Below, piece after piece: positions 37,210 to 48,051 of a stretch of DNA of 64,000 nt (the stretch's first letter is position 1; each line of letters starts with the position of its first letter). The stretch spans positions 20,676,875 to 20,740,874 of the forward strand of contig OW121741.1 in assembly GCA_933228675.1 (NCBI GenBank), in the 5' to 3' direction. The notes beneath the pieces are model-generated. The model ran no database searches. It was given only the letters and a program-made list of their open reading frames with translations, and had not been told where the DNA came from. Both the position numbers and the translations under genes were made by a program. This DNA comes from Stomorhina lunata (Eukaryota > Arthropoda > Insecta > Diptera > Rhiniidae).

Positions 37210-37210
37210 C
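37131..37210. repeat. TA dinucleotide microsatellite
   Basis: Almost pure AT/TA repeat of about 80 bp with one C. A shorter, interrupted version occupies the same place in copy B (48603-48650). Confidence 0.95.
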
Positions 37211-37340
37211 AATTATTGCTCGTTTAAGAATATAAGATAAGATAACCAAATTTTGCTTGGAATTACATTAAGTACTTTTGCAACACTATTGGTGAAGGGT
37301 ATCCAAGATTCGGCAGAGCCGAATATACCACTCTTACTTG

Positions 37341-38100
37341 TTCACAAAAAGAACCGAGTCTTCCAACTTTAGGAGCCTATATAATCTAAACGATATAAGA
37401 TATGAGGCTGGTTTTTACACAATAATATCGGGGGACAAAGGGGAAATATATAATAGCTGGTTCTAGTATTTAAGTCAGTTGATCCTTCGTTAGCACAAAA
37501 ATAACTCTAGTTATAGTAGAAATAAAACTAAAGGCCTCTGGATTTGGGGTATTTCAAATAAAAACGAACCCCTTAGGGTTAATACAAGCTTTTAGAATGC
37601 AGTCATAGCATCTTTTCTTTATGAATGAATTATGTGCTTGTCTAGTTCAAGTTCAATGTTAACGTCAAACAAACCAGGCGAATGAACACTAAAAAAAGAG
37701 ATAATGTTGTTCCAAAAAACGAAAAAAAAACAACAATAATATAAACAATGTTTTGAAACATGACACGTACGCACCGAGTTCCGACAACAAAACTAAAAAC
37801 AACCTACCCCAATGGAGAAGACGAATTAAATGAAAGCAAAGACAATTCAGGGAAATAAAAAGCAAAGACTAAACAAAAACTCACACATATAACAAATACA
37901 TAAACAGAGAATGGTAGTAAACAGTTTAATGTTATTTTGAACATGGTTATGTTATGTTTAACATTATAATGATAAAGGATAGTGTTTCTAACATTGTTGG
38001 TTATGTAAAATGTTCTGTTAGTTAAAGTAATGTAAACTAAGGTAATGTAATTTAATATAAATGAATGTTAATCTAAGCAGATTTTCACCACTTTTCTGTT
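37341..38100. other. Intergenic stretch
   Basis: No gene or array is visible, apart from imperfect GTTATGTTATGTTTAAC-type words at 37930-38070. Confidence 0.4.
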
Positions 38101-41100
38101 AATATTTTTGGTATTATCGAAGATTTCAGCGGCAAACGACAGATTGTTTTTACATTTCGACGAAAACGGTTGAATTAAACGGTTGAATTTTTTTGTTACG
38201 TTGGCATTAAATTTTGTTAAGAAAATTTGAATGTAAAAGATTTGAATATGAAAAAAAATTAAGGAAAATCTTAAATGAAAAAAAAAATATTAAGAGGAAA
38301 ATTTAAATTTCAAAGAGAATTTAAGAATATTAAATTTTTTGCTTAAATAAAAGTTGTGTGAATACTATAATATATAAATTAATATAAAGAAATTCTTTTT
38401 TTGAAGTAAAATAAATAATAGAAATAATTCAAAATAAAATTTGGCATGGAATTACATTTAAATAAAACAAAAAAAAAAATTGAAAATAAAGGCATTTGAA
38501 TTATAGAGTGTGTGTTTTAAAAATAAATTTATGAGGTGAAAAAATTTATTCAAAATTGTGGAAAAATTGCAGCAACGAAAATTTGTTTATTTCGAATTGT
38601 AAAGATATAAATGAAAATTTTATAAAAAATAAAAAAAAACAAAGTAATAAATTAAAAAATTTTATATATAATAAATCTTATTCTTATAAAAATTTAAAAA
38701 AAAAATTAAAAGTTTTCATAAATTTATAGAATACAAAAATTTTCAAATGCAAATTTAAAAAATTGAATTTTTTTGTGAAGAAAAACAAGTGAAAAAAATT
38801 TTAATATTCAAAAATCCAAATACAAAAACTTTCTCATGTAAATTAAAAAAGTAGAATTTTTATACAGAAAAAGTGAAATATTTAAGAAAAGCAGCAAAAG
38901 ATTCATTTTGTTAAAGAAAATAAAAAAACTGAAATAAAAAAAAAAAAATTTAGGGACTAAAACTTTATACAGAAATTTTCAAAAAATTTTCAATATCAAT
39001 TTTTTTTTATAAAAATTAAAGAACTTAAACATTGCAAAGATAATTTCAGAAGTTAAATTTTTTAGAAGAAAATTGCATATAAAAATTTTTTATAAAAAAT
39101 TTTAAATGACAAATAATTAATCGAAAAACCAATTTTTGAAGAAAAATTTAAAAACTAAGATATTTCAAAGAAATTTTCTAAAAAATAAAATTAAAAAAAA
39201 CTTAAACAGAAAATTTCCTAAAGCAAAAATCAAAACTAAAAAATTTTGAAATAAATTTCAAAATTTCAAAACTAATATATAAAAGTAAAATTTTCAAAGA
39301 AAATTTCAAAAACTGAAATCTTCCAAAGTGTTTAAAGGAAATTTAGAAATAGAAATTGTGAAAACTATTTTTCTTTGAAAATATTAGAAGAAAATTTCAG
39401 AAATAAAATTTTTTGAGAGAAAAATTCTTAATTAAAAATTTTTTAAATGACCAATAACTGAAACCCTAAATTTCAAAAGAAATTAAAAAATGAAAATAGT
39501 TCAAAAAAAAATTCTATATAAAATTCTATAAATTTTTGAAAATATTAAATTTGTTAAAGCAAAAATCAAAACTGAAAAATTTTGAAAGAAAATTTAGAAA
39601 ATAATATATAAAAGAAAAATTTTTTAAGAAAAATTCAAAATCTTAAGTATTGCAAAGTTTTAAAAGAAAATTTTGAAATTTTGAAAACTAATATCCTTTA
39701 AAAATAATAGAATTTTTGAATCAAAATTTTAAATTTAAAAAAAAATTAAACTACAATTAATGGAAATAATATAAGAAAAAGTGAAATTTGAAATTTTTTC
39801 AAGAAAATAACAAAGAAGCCTTCAGAAACAAAAGTATTTCAAAAAAATTAAAAAATATAAATTTCTAAAGAAAATTTTAAAATATAAATTTTTAAGGAAA
39901 ATTTTAAAATAAAATTTTGAAAATGAAAAAAGTGAATAACAATTGAACCAAAAAGTTAATAAAGATAAACTGTATTTAAAAAAAAACCACGCCTTCGAAG
40001 GCGATACAAGAATACAACGCGATCTTACAGTTTTTTGATGCTATTTTTATTGATTTGTCCTCAGCCTAAAAATAGGCCACAGTTTTGCTATTAACTCTTT
40101 GTGGGCTTTAAATCAACGGCGATATTTGTCCTTCAGGTGTGATAACAGTGACAAATTTAAAACCTTATACCAAGTGTAGTGCACTATATATCCAGAGCTT
40201 TCAAAAGTAAATACGGCATTTCAACAACATCGAACATTTGTAAAAGAAATTTGAAACTAAATTTAAAAAAATTCCCCAATTTAAAAAAATAATCAGCATT
40301 AATCGAAAATGTTGATATAATAAGTTAATTTTGAAGAAAAATTCAAAATCTTTAAAGAAAAAGTCAAAGTCTTTAAAGAAAAGTTCAAAATCTTTAAAGA
40401 AAAATTCGAAATATTTGAAGAAACTTGAAATATAAGAAAAAAGTTCAGAATCTTTAAAGATAAATTCAAAGTCTTTAACTAAAAGTTCAAAATCTTAAAA
40501 GAAAAATTCAAAGCTTAAAGAAAAATTCAAAACCTTTAAAAAAAAAATTTGAAAATCTTTAAAGAAAAATTTAAAATCTTTGAAGAAAAATTTAAAATCT
40601 TTATAGAAACTTGACAAATAAGAAAAAAGCTCAAAATTTTTAAAGAAAAATTCAAAATTTTTAAAGAAGAATTCAAAAAACTGCATAATCTTTAATGAAA
40701 CGTTAAATAACATATAAGAACAAATTTCAAAAATAAAGAAAATTTCAAAAATTTTCCAAAAAAATTGAAAATTACAAAAAAAAAAATCTATGCTCCTAAA
40801 GAGAAATTTGAAATAAGAATTCTTTTAATATACAAAAAATTTAACTTTATTACATAACTCAAAAATTAATGAAAAAAAATTCTGAAAAATTTTTAATATT
40901 TGAAAATTTCACCACCTTAAAGTCAATAGAAACCTCTAAAAATGTAAAAGAATAAATTATGTTATCAACAAGTGAAATTTTGAAAAAAAAACTATTTCGA
41001 ACATTAATTGAAAATTCAGTGCAAAAATATAGTCTTTGTAAACCAAAGCAACAAAGTTTGATACAATTAAAGTCTTGGAATATCCAATTGTATGCAATTT

Positions 41101-41517
41101 TGAAAGTGTGAAAGAAATTTTAATTGAATATTATTAATAGAAATTAATAGTTGGTTATAATAGAAAATTTATAAAAATACCAGAACCAGAAATAGCTGAA
41201 AAATTTTCTATTCTTATTTTATCATATTTGGATATTACTTAAGGAACAACCACAAATTTGAAGACATCAGGTGAGTTTAGTATAATCAAAGGCAATTTTT
41301 TATGAGTTTGTATTAATTCTAATGTAAATATTGGCACACCCTCAAGTTTATAAAACGACTCAGTCTGAGTAGCATTTAGTAAGAGGAAAAATTAAATTAA
41401 TTTCACCAAAGACTCTATAATATAAAGATTTTCACTCCATAAATTTTTTTCTGCCAAAAGTGAAATTGAAGTGGATAAAGAACAATTGTTCTCACAATTT
41501 AACAAAAACTCAAACCA
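38101..41517. other. Extremely AT-rich low-complexity stretch with one GC-richer island
   Basis: Most of this is A-rich on the plus strand, with endlessly varied AAATTT and GAAAATTT words. At 40320-40700 these tighten into imperfect units of about 21 bp of the type AAAATCTTTAAAGAAAAATTC. A distinct island at 39985-40240 contains the perfect palindrome CGCCTTCGAAGGCG (39990-40003) and more even composition; I cannot identify it. No coding region is supported; the 72-codon frame at 40495-40713 is a low-complexity F and K product. Confidence 0.5.
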
Positions 41518-41836
41518 GGAGCCAAATTACGGCATTCGATATCGATCGAAATCTTAGATATTTTCAAAACATTTGTATAGCATACTTTAAGGATAATCAA
41601 AATTATTTATAAGATGCACAGTTTACAATATTTTTTTGAAGTTACTTGCCAAAAGATAAACAATAGTAAAAGAGTTTTAATTGAACTATATGTTTTTCAA
41701 AACGAATCAAAATGGATACCAAATTTCAATAAACTTTTTGTATCGAAGTAACTTTCAACATCCCTAAAGTATATTTCACAATATTCGTTTAAAAGTCTGA
41801 GTTTTCGATCGATATCGAATGCGGTAATTTGGCCCC
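41518..41836. mobile_element. Foldback MITE 1 (319 bp)
   Basis: The left end GGAGCCAAATTACGGCATTC and the right end, read in reverse, GGGGCCAAATTACCGCATTC are inverted copies. They continue through ATATCGATCGAAA and, less perfectly, TACTTTA.GG, giving terminal inverted repeats of about 70 bp. No coding capacity. No flanking duplication longer than a few bases is obvious. Confidence 0.65.
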
Positions 41837-41837
41837 A

Positions 41838-42154
41838 GGAGCCAAATCGCCGTATTAGAAACGACCTCACACTTTTAACTGAATATTGTATAACATACCT
41901 TAGGGATTCTCAAAATAATTTATTTTGAAAAAAATTTAATAAAATTTTATATCTTAACATAAACGCTTATACATATGTCCAAACATTTAGTTTAAATAAA
42001 ATTATTTTACTATCAAAAAACTTTTGATAAATAAGCTACAATGCAGTGAACCTTATATGTTATATATTATTTAGATTATCCTTAAAGTATGCTACACAAA
42101 TGTTTCTGAAATAACTTGCATTTCGTTTGATATCGAATGCGGCGATTTGGCGCT
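41838..42154. mobile_element. Foldback MITE 2 (about 317 bp), adjacent relative of MITE 1
   Basis: The left end GGAGCCAAATCGCCG and the right end, read in reverse, AGCGCCAAATCGCCGCATTC are inverted. Inner segments near AACATACCTTAGGGAT and TAAAGTATGC also pair. It starts one base after MITE 1. The MITE 1 left end and MITE 2 share the GGAGCCAAAT start but differ in the next bases. A further right-end-like word (AATTTGGCTCTTG) lies at 42270-42282. Confidence 0.6.
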
Positions 42155-42295
42155 ACTTCTATATTAAAACCTTTATGGGCGTTTGAAACAGTTTTTAAGT
42201 CTGTAATTGAAAATTTAAATTTTTTATTAATATAACTTGGGTCTGCTTAATCCGAAAATGTCATTGGCAATTTGGCTCTTGTTTCCAAGATATAA

Positions 42296-43034
42296 TTATA
42301 CCCTTCACCACCAAAGGGGAAAAGGGTATTACAAGTTTGTGCTGATGTATATAACGAATATAAATATTTGTGTTACTATACCAATAGGCTTAAAATCGCT
42401 TTCTAAGTCGATTTAGCGATGTCAGTCAGTCAGTCCGTCCGTCCGTCTGGACGGCTGGCTGGACCCCCATGTAAACCATGTAATTAAAGTACATGTCGCA
42501 ATTCTAAAGCTAATTTGATGATAAGCTATTGATTGTGGGACCATGGGCTATTGAAATTCGTCAAAATCGGTCTATTATTTATGATACCTCTCATTGGTCT
42601 CACTTTCCGGAATTGAAATATTGGCCACAAATATCAATATTTTTTGAAATTTTAAACATAAACTGCATATGTAAACTAAAATCACTGTACCAAATTTCGT
42701 TGAAATTGGTCCACATTTGAACATAGCTCCCATATAAACACGTCTGTCAAAACGCACTAAATGAGAAAAAAATCTCTAAAATGCTAATAAATCTGAAGAT
42801 AATGAGATTTTTGAATTTATTTATTATATGCAAAAAAATGTAAACAATTTTCCGAATTTCGAATAATCTCTCATATAAGTCCAAATGACGGAAACAGCCT
42901 AAATATATAAGTTTTGAGAAAATGCTTGTATGATGGCAAAATTTAGCAAATATTTGTCTTTATGCAGGAAAAATAACACCTTTGACCTTTATAGTGAAGA
43001 GTATCGTATGGTCGACTATAGCTTTTCTTACTTA
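42296..43034 (+). mobile_element. DINE-1-like element of a second subfamily (739 bp)
   Basis: It starts TTATACCCTTCACC with a partner AAAAGGGTAT nearby, has GTCAGTCAGTCAGTCCGTCC at 42422-42441, and ends CTTTTCTTACTTA before TT. These parallel the larger element at 28.8-31.3 kb, but the body differs. Instead the body matches the minus strand at 17.1-18.7 kb (CTCATTGGTCTCACTTTCC region). The overlapping frames at 42529-42757 are non-coding shadows. A Helitron-like element begins 12 bp after its 3' end. Confidence 0.6.
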
Positions 43035-43747
43035 TTTTATAATTAAGTACCTGGGCAAACGAGCCTTGCTCGGAGCTTTATGATAAGTATTTCGAGGCAA
43101 ATTTTAAAATTTTCATATATTTACTAAAATTAAATAATAAATTAAGACAAAAGACGGTACACAAATATCCAATTAATTTTAAATAATTTTATTCATTTTG
43201 TTCCATCAACACATGATCAAATGCATAGTTTAATATATGAATAATTTTGGAAATTGGTCATACCGACTTAGAAACCTCCGTCGACTCATGCGCAAGAACT
43301 TTGCTAAAAAATATAGCCTGATCAAATGCACAGTTTTTCAGTGGAGCCACCTGTCGAAATTTCTTCATACCTACACTCCTTAGTCCGCTAATGTGCAAAA
43401 ACTTTGCTAAAGATCGTGGCATGACAGTTTACAATTAAACTCACTTTAAGTAATTTTTCAGTAGCGCCACCTATCGGAAATTTTTCACACCAACAAAAGA
43501 AACCTTCGCCGGCTTATGGGCTATAACTTTGCTAATGATCATAGCATGATCAAATGCACAGTTTACGATTTGATTAATTTTTAGTAATTTTTTAGTGGCG
43601 CCACCTATCGGAAATGAATGTTATCAACTTCGAAGCCTACGCCGGCTTATCCGCAATATCTTGTCTAAAGAGCATAACAAAATCAAATGCATAGTTTACT
43701 ATTCTATAAAGAACATACATACAGACAAACATTCATTTGTTTACTAA

Positions 43748-44390
43748 CACGGTGCAACATAAAAAAAAATAACCACATACGGACACCACCACGAGATAGA
43801 GGATCAAAAAAAAGAAGACACGTGTCTTTCAGTTTTGTCAAATGTCCTCCCCTTTTTTGTGGGCGGGGCCTTAAAAATTTGGGCCTCTTTGTCATTTTTG
43901 CAATAAAGTGGTCATCTTCTCAGGCTCATATCTTCCAAACCGTTAGGAATTTTGATTTTTTTGAAACAAAGTTGTAGCTATTGTCATGAGGAATAAAAAT
44001 AGTGAACACAAAAAATCAAAAAAACGCCATCTTGAATATCAAAATCGCAAAAAAACTAAAAAAAATCGATTTTTTTTAGGCTTTTTTCACATGTTCAGGT
44101 TCCTACGTAGCAAACCGTTCAAAATTTAAGAAAACAATATACAACAAAAATAAAGCTAAGACCTCACTTAAAAACTTTGTAGAACATACAAACATCCTAG
44201 GAATGATCCTTAACACAGTAAAGGTAGCGCTAAGGTAACCATAAAAATTAAAAATTTCCCGAAAAAATGTTATTTTTAATGTTTTTTTTTACTTCAACAA
44301 GAAAAAATATAACAATATATAGTACAAATACCGCTACGTGATGAAAGACAAGAAAGCCCATATCTTCCAGTTTTGGCCCAATTCACCACC
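43748..44390 (+). repeat. Left terminal inverted repeat
   Basis: It pairs with 47395-48051 in reverse. It contains the palindrome GACACGTGTC (43817-43826), the GC-rich GTGGGCGGGGCC, CAAACCGTT words and GGTAGCGCTAAGG. The first 20 bp differ more between the two ends than the rest. The frames at 43687-43977 and 43704-43895 are shadows within the repeat. Confidence 0.85.
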
Positions 44391-44918
44391 ATTTAACAGC
44401 ATTTAGGTAGCGCTTAAGTAACGACAAAAGTGAAAAATTCAAAAATTAGCTCTTGTCATAAAAAAGAAAAATTCTCAACATATAAAAAATTAATCTTCAA
44501 GATCACAAAATTTTTAAAAATTAATTTTTTACCTGGTTATGGACAGGTTAAAAATTCAAGAAACAGTCACCTAGAAAAGATACATTTTTATTGGACAACT
44601 TTTTTGAATCATTCATACGAACATTATATGAATGATCCTCAATATCGTTTAGGTAGCGCCTTGGTAACCGCAAAAGTGAACTACTTTTTAGGCTAGGTAG
44701 CGCTTAGGAAAAATTAAAAAAGTAAAAAAATCAGCTCTTGCCATAAAAAACCAAAAATCGATTTTTTACCTAACCAGGTCCATAGGTAGCAAACCGTTCA
44801 TTCAAGAAACAATCATGAAACCCTGGACGCAATATATAAGTGATATGATGTTCGCACCGAGGCATTACAAAACACGACGTAAACGAGAGCTCAGCGGTGA
44901 AAGTTATACGATTTCAAT

Positions 44919-46910
44919 ATGCAGTGTGAAAAAATTAATTTATTTTGCTACGTTTGCGGTCATCAAATTAGAAAAAACAAATATGGAAAAGAAAAGAATC
45001 TTCTAACTAGCGAATTCAGAAGAGCATATACGTTGTTTTTCGACGAAGTAGACTTGACCAGTGAAAATTACACACCTAATATAGTGTGTCGCCAATGCTA
45101 TAACAATCTCATGGCATGGTTGAGTGGAGCAAAATTTAGTATGAAGTATTGTAAACCGGTAAACTGGATTTATCGCCCAGGTGCTCATGATGTAAACATT
45201 TGCTATGCATGCGTAAATTACACACGTGGAATGAATCGACATGGTGAGAAGAATAAAATTTATAAAGCAACTGTAACAGCTACACTACCAGTGCTTGCAC
45301 CTGAAAATTTTGTACCGCCAAGGCCACCAAGTACAGATCTCAGGACAGAATTTACAGGAATGAATACTGAAGGTGGTGTTACTTATGAAGATCCGTTTGA
45401 CGGCGATTATGAGCCTCAACAAGGAAGAGATGGACCACAACTAATAACACAAATGGAAATGGATTTCATTGTGGCCATATTGGGATTATCGCAGCGGCTT
45501 CCCATATTTTTGACAGCGTTTTTAAAGCAAAGAAAATTAACACTTGCTAACGTTAACTCTTCGGCATACCGGAAACGGCAAGCTGAATTTCAGAACTTCT
45601 ACACTCTACATAATGACAATTCGTTCGCTTACTGCAACGATATAAAAGCTTTGGTGGTAAAAATGGGAATAAACTACATCGCTAGTGAGTGGAGATTATT
45701 TATTGATAGTTCTGTTTCAAGCTTGAAGGCAGTGTTATTGCATATGTCGAACCGAAAACCTTGCATTCCGCTAGCAATCGGTGTCAACATGGAAGAAAAC
45801 TACGAAACATTGAAAAATATTATGGAAAAAATCAAATACTACGAAAATAAATGGAAGATTTGCTGTGATTTGAAGGTCATCAACATTATGCAAGGGATCA
45901 TTGATAAAGGCGGCTTTCCCAAATTCTTTTGTTTTCGTTGTAATTGGGATTCGCGATCTCTGAATCAATTCGAATGTAATTCGTGGACACCAAGAGGAAA
46001 TGTGGAGGAACAAATGAAAGAACATAGACTGAAAAATGCACCTTTGATTGACAATACTCATGATATCTTGCTGCCACCGCTCCACATTAAATTGGGAATT
46101 GTTAAAAAATTCATCGAAGTGGCTGTTATAAATTGTCCAAATGCATTTGACTATTTGAAAAGTGTTTTCCCAAAGCGTAGCGATGACAAAATTAAGAAAG
46201 GTATGTATTGTAGTAAACTAAATCCTATATTTTCCACCTTATTGTATATTTACTTTTCTTTTCTGTTTCTTTTTTTATCGTTTGATAGGAGTACTTAATG
46301 GCCCAGACATTAGAAAGCTTTTCAAGACAAATTTTGAGTCAGCGCTTGATGAAAATCATTCAATGGCATGGATTTATCTTCAACGTGTATGCACCAGAGT
46401 CTTGGGAGGGGATCGAGACGCTGAGCCGGAAGCAAATGGGTGAAAGAAATGCTGTATTATTTTGAGAAAATCGGCGCATCGATGACATTAAAGCTGCACT
46501 TTCTTCATTTTCATTTTGACGATTTTATGAAGCAACTGTCTACTGAATCCGATGAGCAAGGAGAACGGTTTCATCAAACCACAATGCCCATGGAAAAACG
46601 GTACAAAGGCAAAAAACTAGACGCATTGCTTGGAGAGGTAATATCAAATATATTGATGCATTGCTTTGTATTCCTTTTTTGATTTTTGTTTTTATTTCAG
46701 GTATGTTGGTGGAGCCACAAGATTACCCTGTATGATGTCAATGAAGTATTTCAAGAAGAAAAAGCTTATGATGGAGGGCAGTCTGGAAGCAACGTACCCG
46801 TGCGCACCCTAAGTTCTGAATCAGAGTCAGATTCGGATGATTCGGACGACGAATTGGATCCACAACTTAAGAGAGTGCTATTTACAAGTCCAGGGCCATC
46901 AACTTTATAA
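44919..46910 (+). pseudogene. Transposase-like gene of the TIR element, three exons, one frameshift
   Basis: Exon 1 is 44919-46200 (donor AAAG|GTATGT), exon 2 is 46289-46637 (acceptor TTTGATAG) and exon 3 is 46701-46910 (acceptor TTTATTTCAG); introns are 88 and 63 bp. The N-terminus has a zinc-finger-like C10-x2-C13 and C57-x2-C60 pair (YTPNIVCRQC, similar in shape to ZAD-type fingers), then ICYAC at 95-98. Candidate RNase H-fold catalytic residues are D263 (LFIDSS), D317 (CCDLKV) and a glutamate in DEQGERFH. FCFRC (338-341) and LPPLHIKLG (385-393) lie between the second Asp and the Glu. I recall arthropod proteins sharing ...LPPLHIKLG... and GERFHQ..MEKRY motifs. Exon 2 stops at TGA 46441-46443, while the homologous reading continues in another frame from about 46440, so a small indel near 46430-46440 breaks this copy. 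The C-terminus is acidic and serine-rich. AATAAA follows at 47020. Confidence 0.75.
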
Positions 46911-47019
46911 ACATGACACAAATATTTATTTATTTAATTTATTTCCATATTTATTTATCTTATTTTTGTGATATATGCCATTGTATATTAATGTTGAAAT
47001 AACAACAAAAAAAAATTAA

Positions 47020-47025
47020 AATAAA
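47020..47025 (+). terminator. Candidate polyadenylation signal of the transposase gene
   Basis: AATAAA lies 110 bp after the stop codon. The local sequence is A-rich, so chance occurrence is possible. Confidence 0.35.
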
Positions 47026-47394
47026 AAAATTTTACACATACGAAATGAAATTAAATCAAATGAAATTAAATTATTTTTGTATTAGAAATTGAATGTTCTA
47101 AAAAGTTGTTTAATTAGATCTTATGTACATTTTTGTAGCTTATTGTTTTCTTGAATTTCGAACGGTTTGCTACGTATGGACTTAAACATGGGAAAAAAGG
47201 TAAAAAAATTGATTTTTTTAAATGACGTTTTTTTCATTTTATGTGTTCACAATTTTTGTTCTTTACAAGGGTTATACAATATCTTTGCCTTAAAGAGAAA
47301 ATGAAAATTCCACTCGTTTTGCAAAATATGCGCCTGAGAAAATGATTACTTTTTTAATGACACCAAGACCTCAAATCTTTGGGGGCCTCTGAAA

Positions 47395-48051
47395 AAACTC
47401 CATGACTTGGGGCAAAACTAGAATATATGGTCTTTTTTGTCTTTTATCACGTAGTTGTATTTGTATATGGTTATATTTTTAATTGTTGAAGTAAAAAAAA
47501 ATAAGCATTGAAAATATCATTTTTTTGGGAAATTTTTAATTTTTATGGTTTCCTTAGCGCTACCCTTACTGTGTTAAGGATCATTCCTAGGATGTTTGTA
47601 TGTTCTAAAAAGTTGTTAAGTGAGGTCTTAGCTACATTTTTGTAGTATATTATTTTCTTAAATTTTGAACGGTTTGCTACGTATGAACCTGAACATGTAA
47701 AAAAAGCCTAAAAAATCGTTTTTTTTTTAAGTTTTTTGCGATTTTGATTTCTAAGATGGCGTTTTTTGATTTAATGCGTTCACAATTTTTATTCCTCATG
47801 ACAATGGCTACAACTTTGCCTCAAACAGTAAATCGAAATTCCTAACGGTTTGGAAGATATGAGCCTGAGAAGATGACCACTTTTTTGCAAAAAAGGCAAA
47901 GAGGCCCAAAATCTTTAGGGCCCCGCCCACAAAAAAGGGGAGGACATTTGACAAAACTGAAAGACACGTGTCTTCTTTTTTTTGATCCTCTATCTCGTGG
48001 TGGTGTCCGTATGTGGTTATTTTTCCATGACCTAAAAAATTACACACAGTG
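47395..48051 (-). repeat. Right terminal inverted repeat
   Basis: Reverse copy of the left TIR. It includes GACACGTGTC at 47963-47972, GGCCCCGCCCAC and CTTAGCGCTACC (about 47553-47564). The frames at 47808-48047 and 47873-48220 are shadows of it. Confidence 0.85.

Larger units (their letters stand above)
35654..37242 (-). mobile_element. Helitron-like non-autonomous element, copy A (1.59 kb)
   Basis: Read on the minus strand it starts TCTTATCTTATATTC and TTAAACGAGCAATAATTG. It ends with the hairpin CCGAGCAAGGCTCGG followed by TCTACCAGGTAC. The flanks are A on the left and T on the right, and removing the element restores the sequence of the other DINE-1-like copy near 31222-31232, with no target duplication. 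TC start, terminal hairpin and A|T insertion are Helitron traits, but the end is GGTAC rather than the usual CTRR. No protein is encoded. Internal repeats lie at 35.88-36.48 kb and a TA microsatellite near its 5' end. Confidence 0.55.
33270..37340 (+). mobile_element. Second copy of the DINE-1-like element, 5'-truncated and nested
   Basis: Sequence from 33277 (CAAAGCACTCTGTAAAATTT) matches 29240 onward, and 34490-35650 matches 29990-31220 closely. The last part (37243-37340) matches the 3' end including TTCGGCAGAGCCGAA and CTCTTACTTG. The copy lacks its 5' end, where the LINE remnant abuts. It is interrupted by a SINE-like sequence near 33.76-33.98 kb, by 34.0-34.49 kb with a mariner-like remnant, and by a 1.59-kb Helitron-like element at 35654-37242. 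Confidence 0.75.
43748..48051 (+). mobile_element. 4.3-kb TIR DNA transposon with spliced RNase H-fold transposase gene
   Basis: The ends are CACGGTG (43748-43754) and CACAGTG (48045-48051), flanked by TAA on both sides (43745-43747 and 48052-48054), a likely 3-bp target duplication. Comparison with Helitron-like copy A confirms that the flanks join. Terminal inverted repeats are very long: about 640 bp each with small indels (43748-44390 and 47395-48051), with weaker pairing out to about 44815 and 47145. Inside is a three-exon gene (44919-46910). CAC termini with a 3-bp duplication resemble the CACTA/Chapaev3 group, but the very long TIRs are not typical. The superfamily is open. Confidence 0.8.

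Noticed and set aside
43687..43977. 96-codon frame at the left end of the TIR transposon, with partners at 43704-43895, 47808-48047 and 47873-48220
   Set aside because: They are the two strands of the same inverted repeat read in different frames. The first crosses the element boundary.
44815..45006. 63-codon frame overlapping the transposase start
   Set aside because: It overlaps exon 1 in another frame and lacks any motif.
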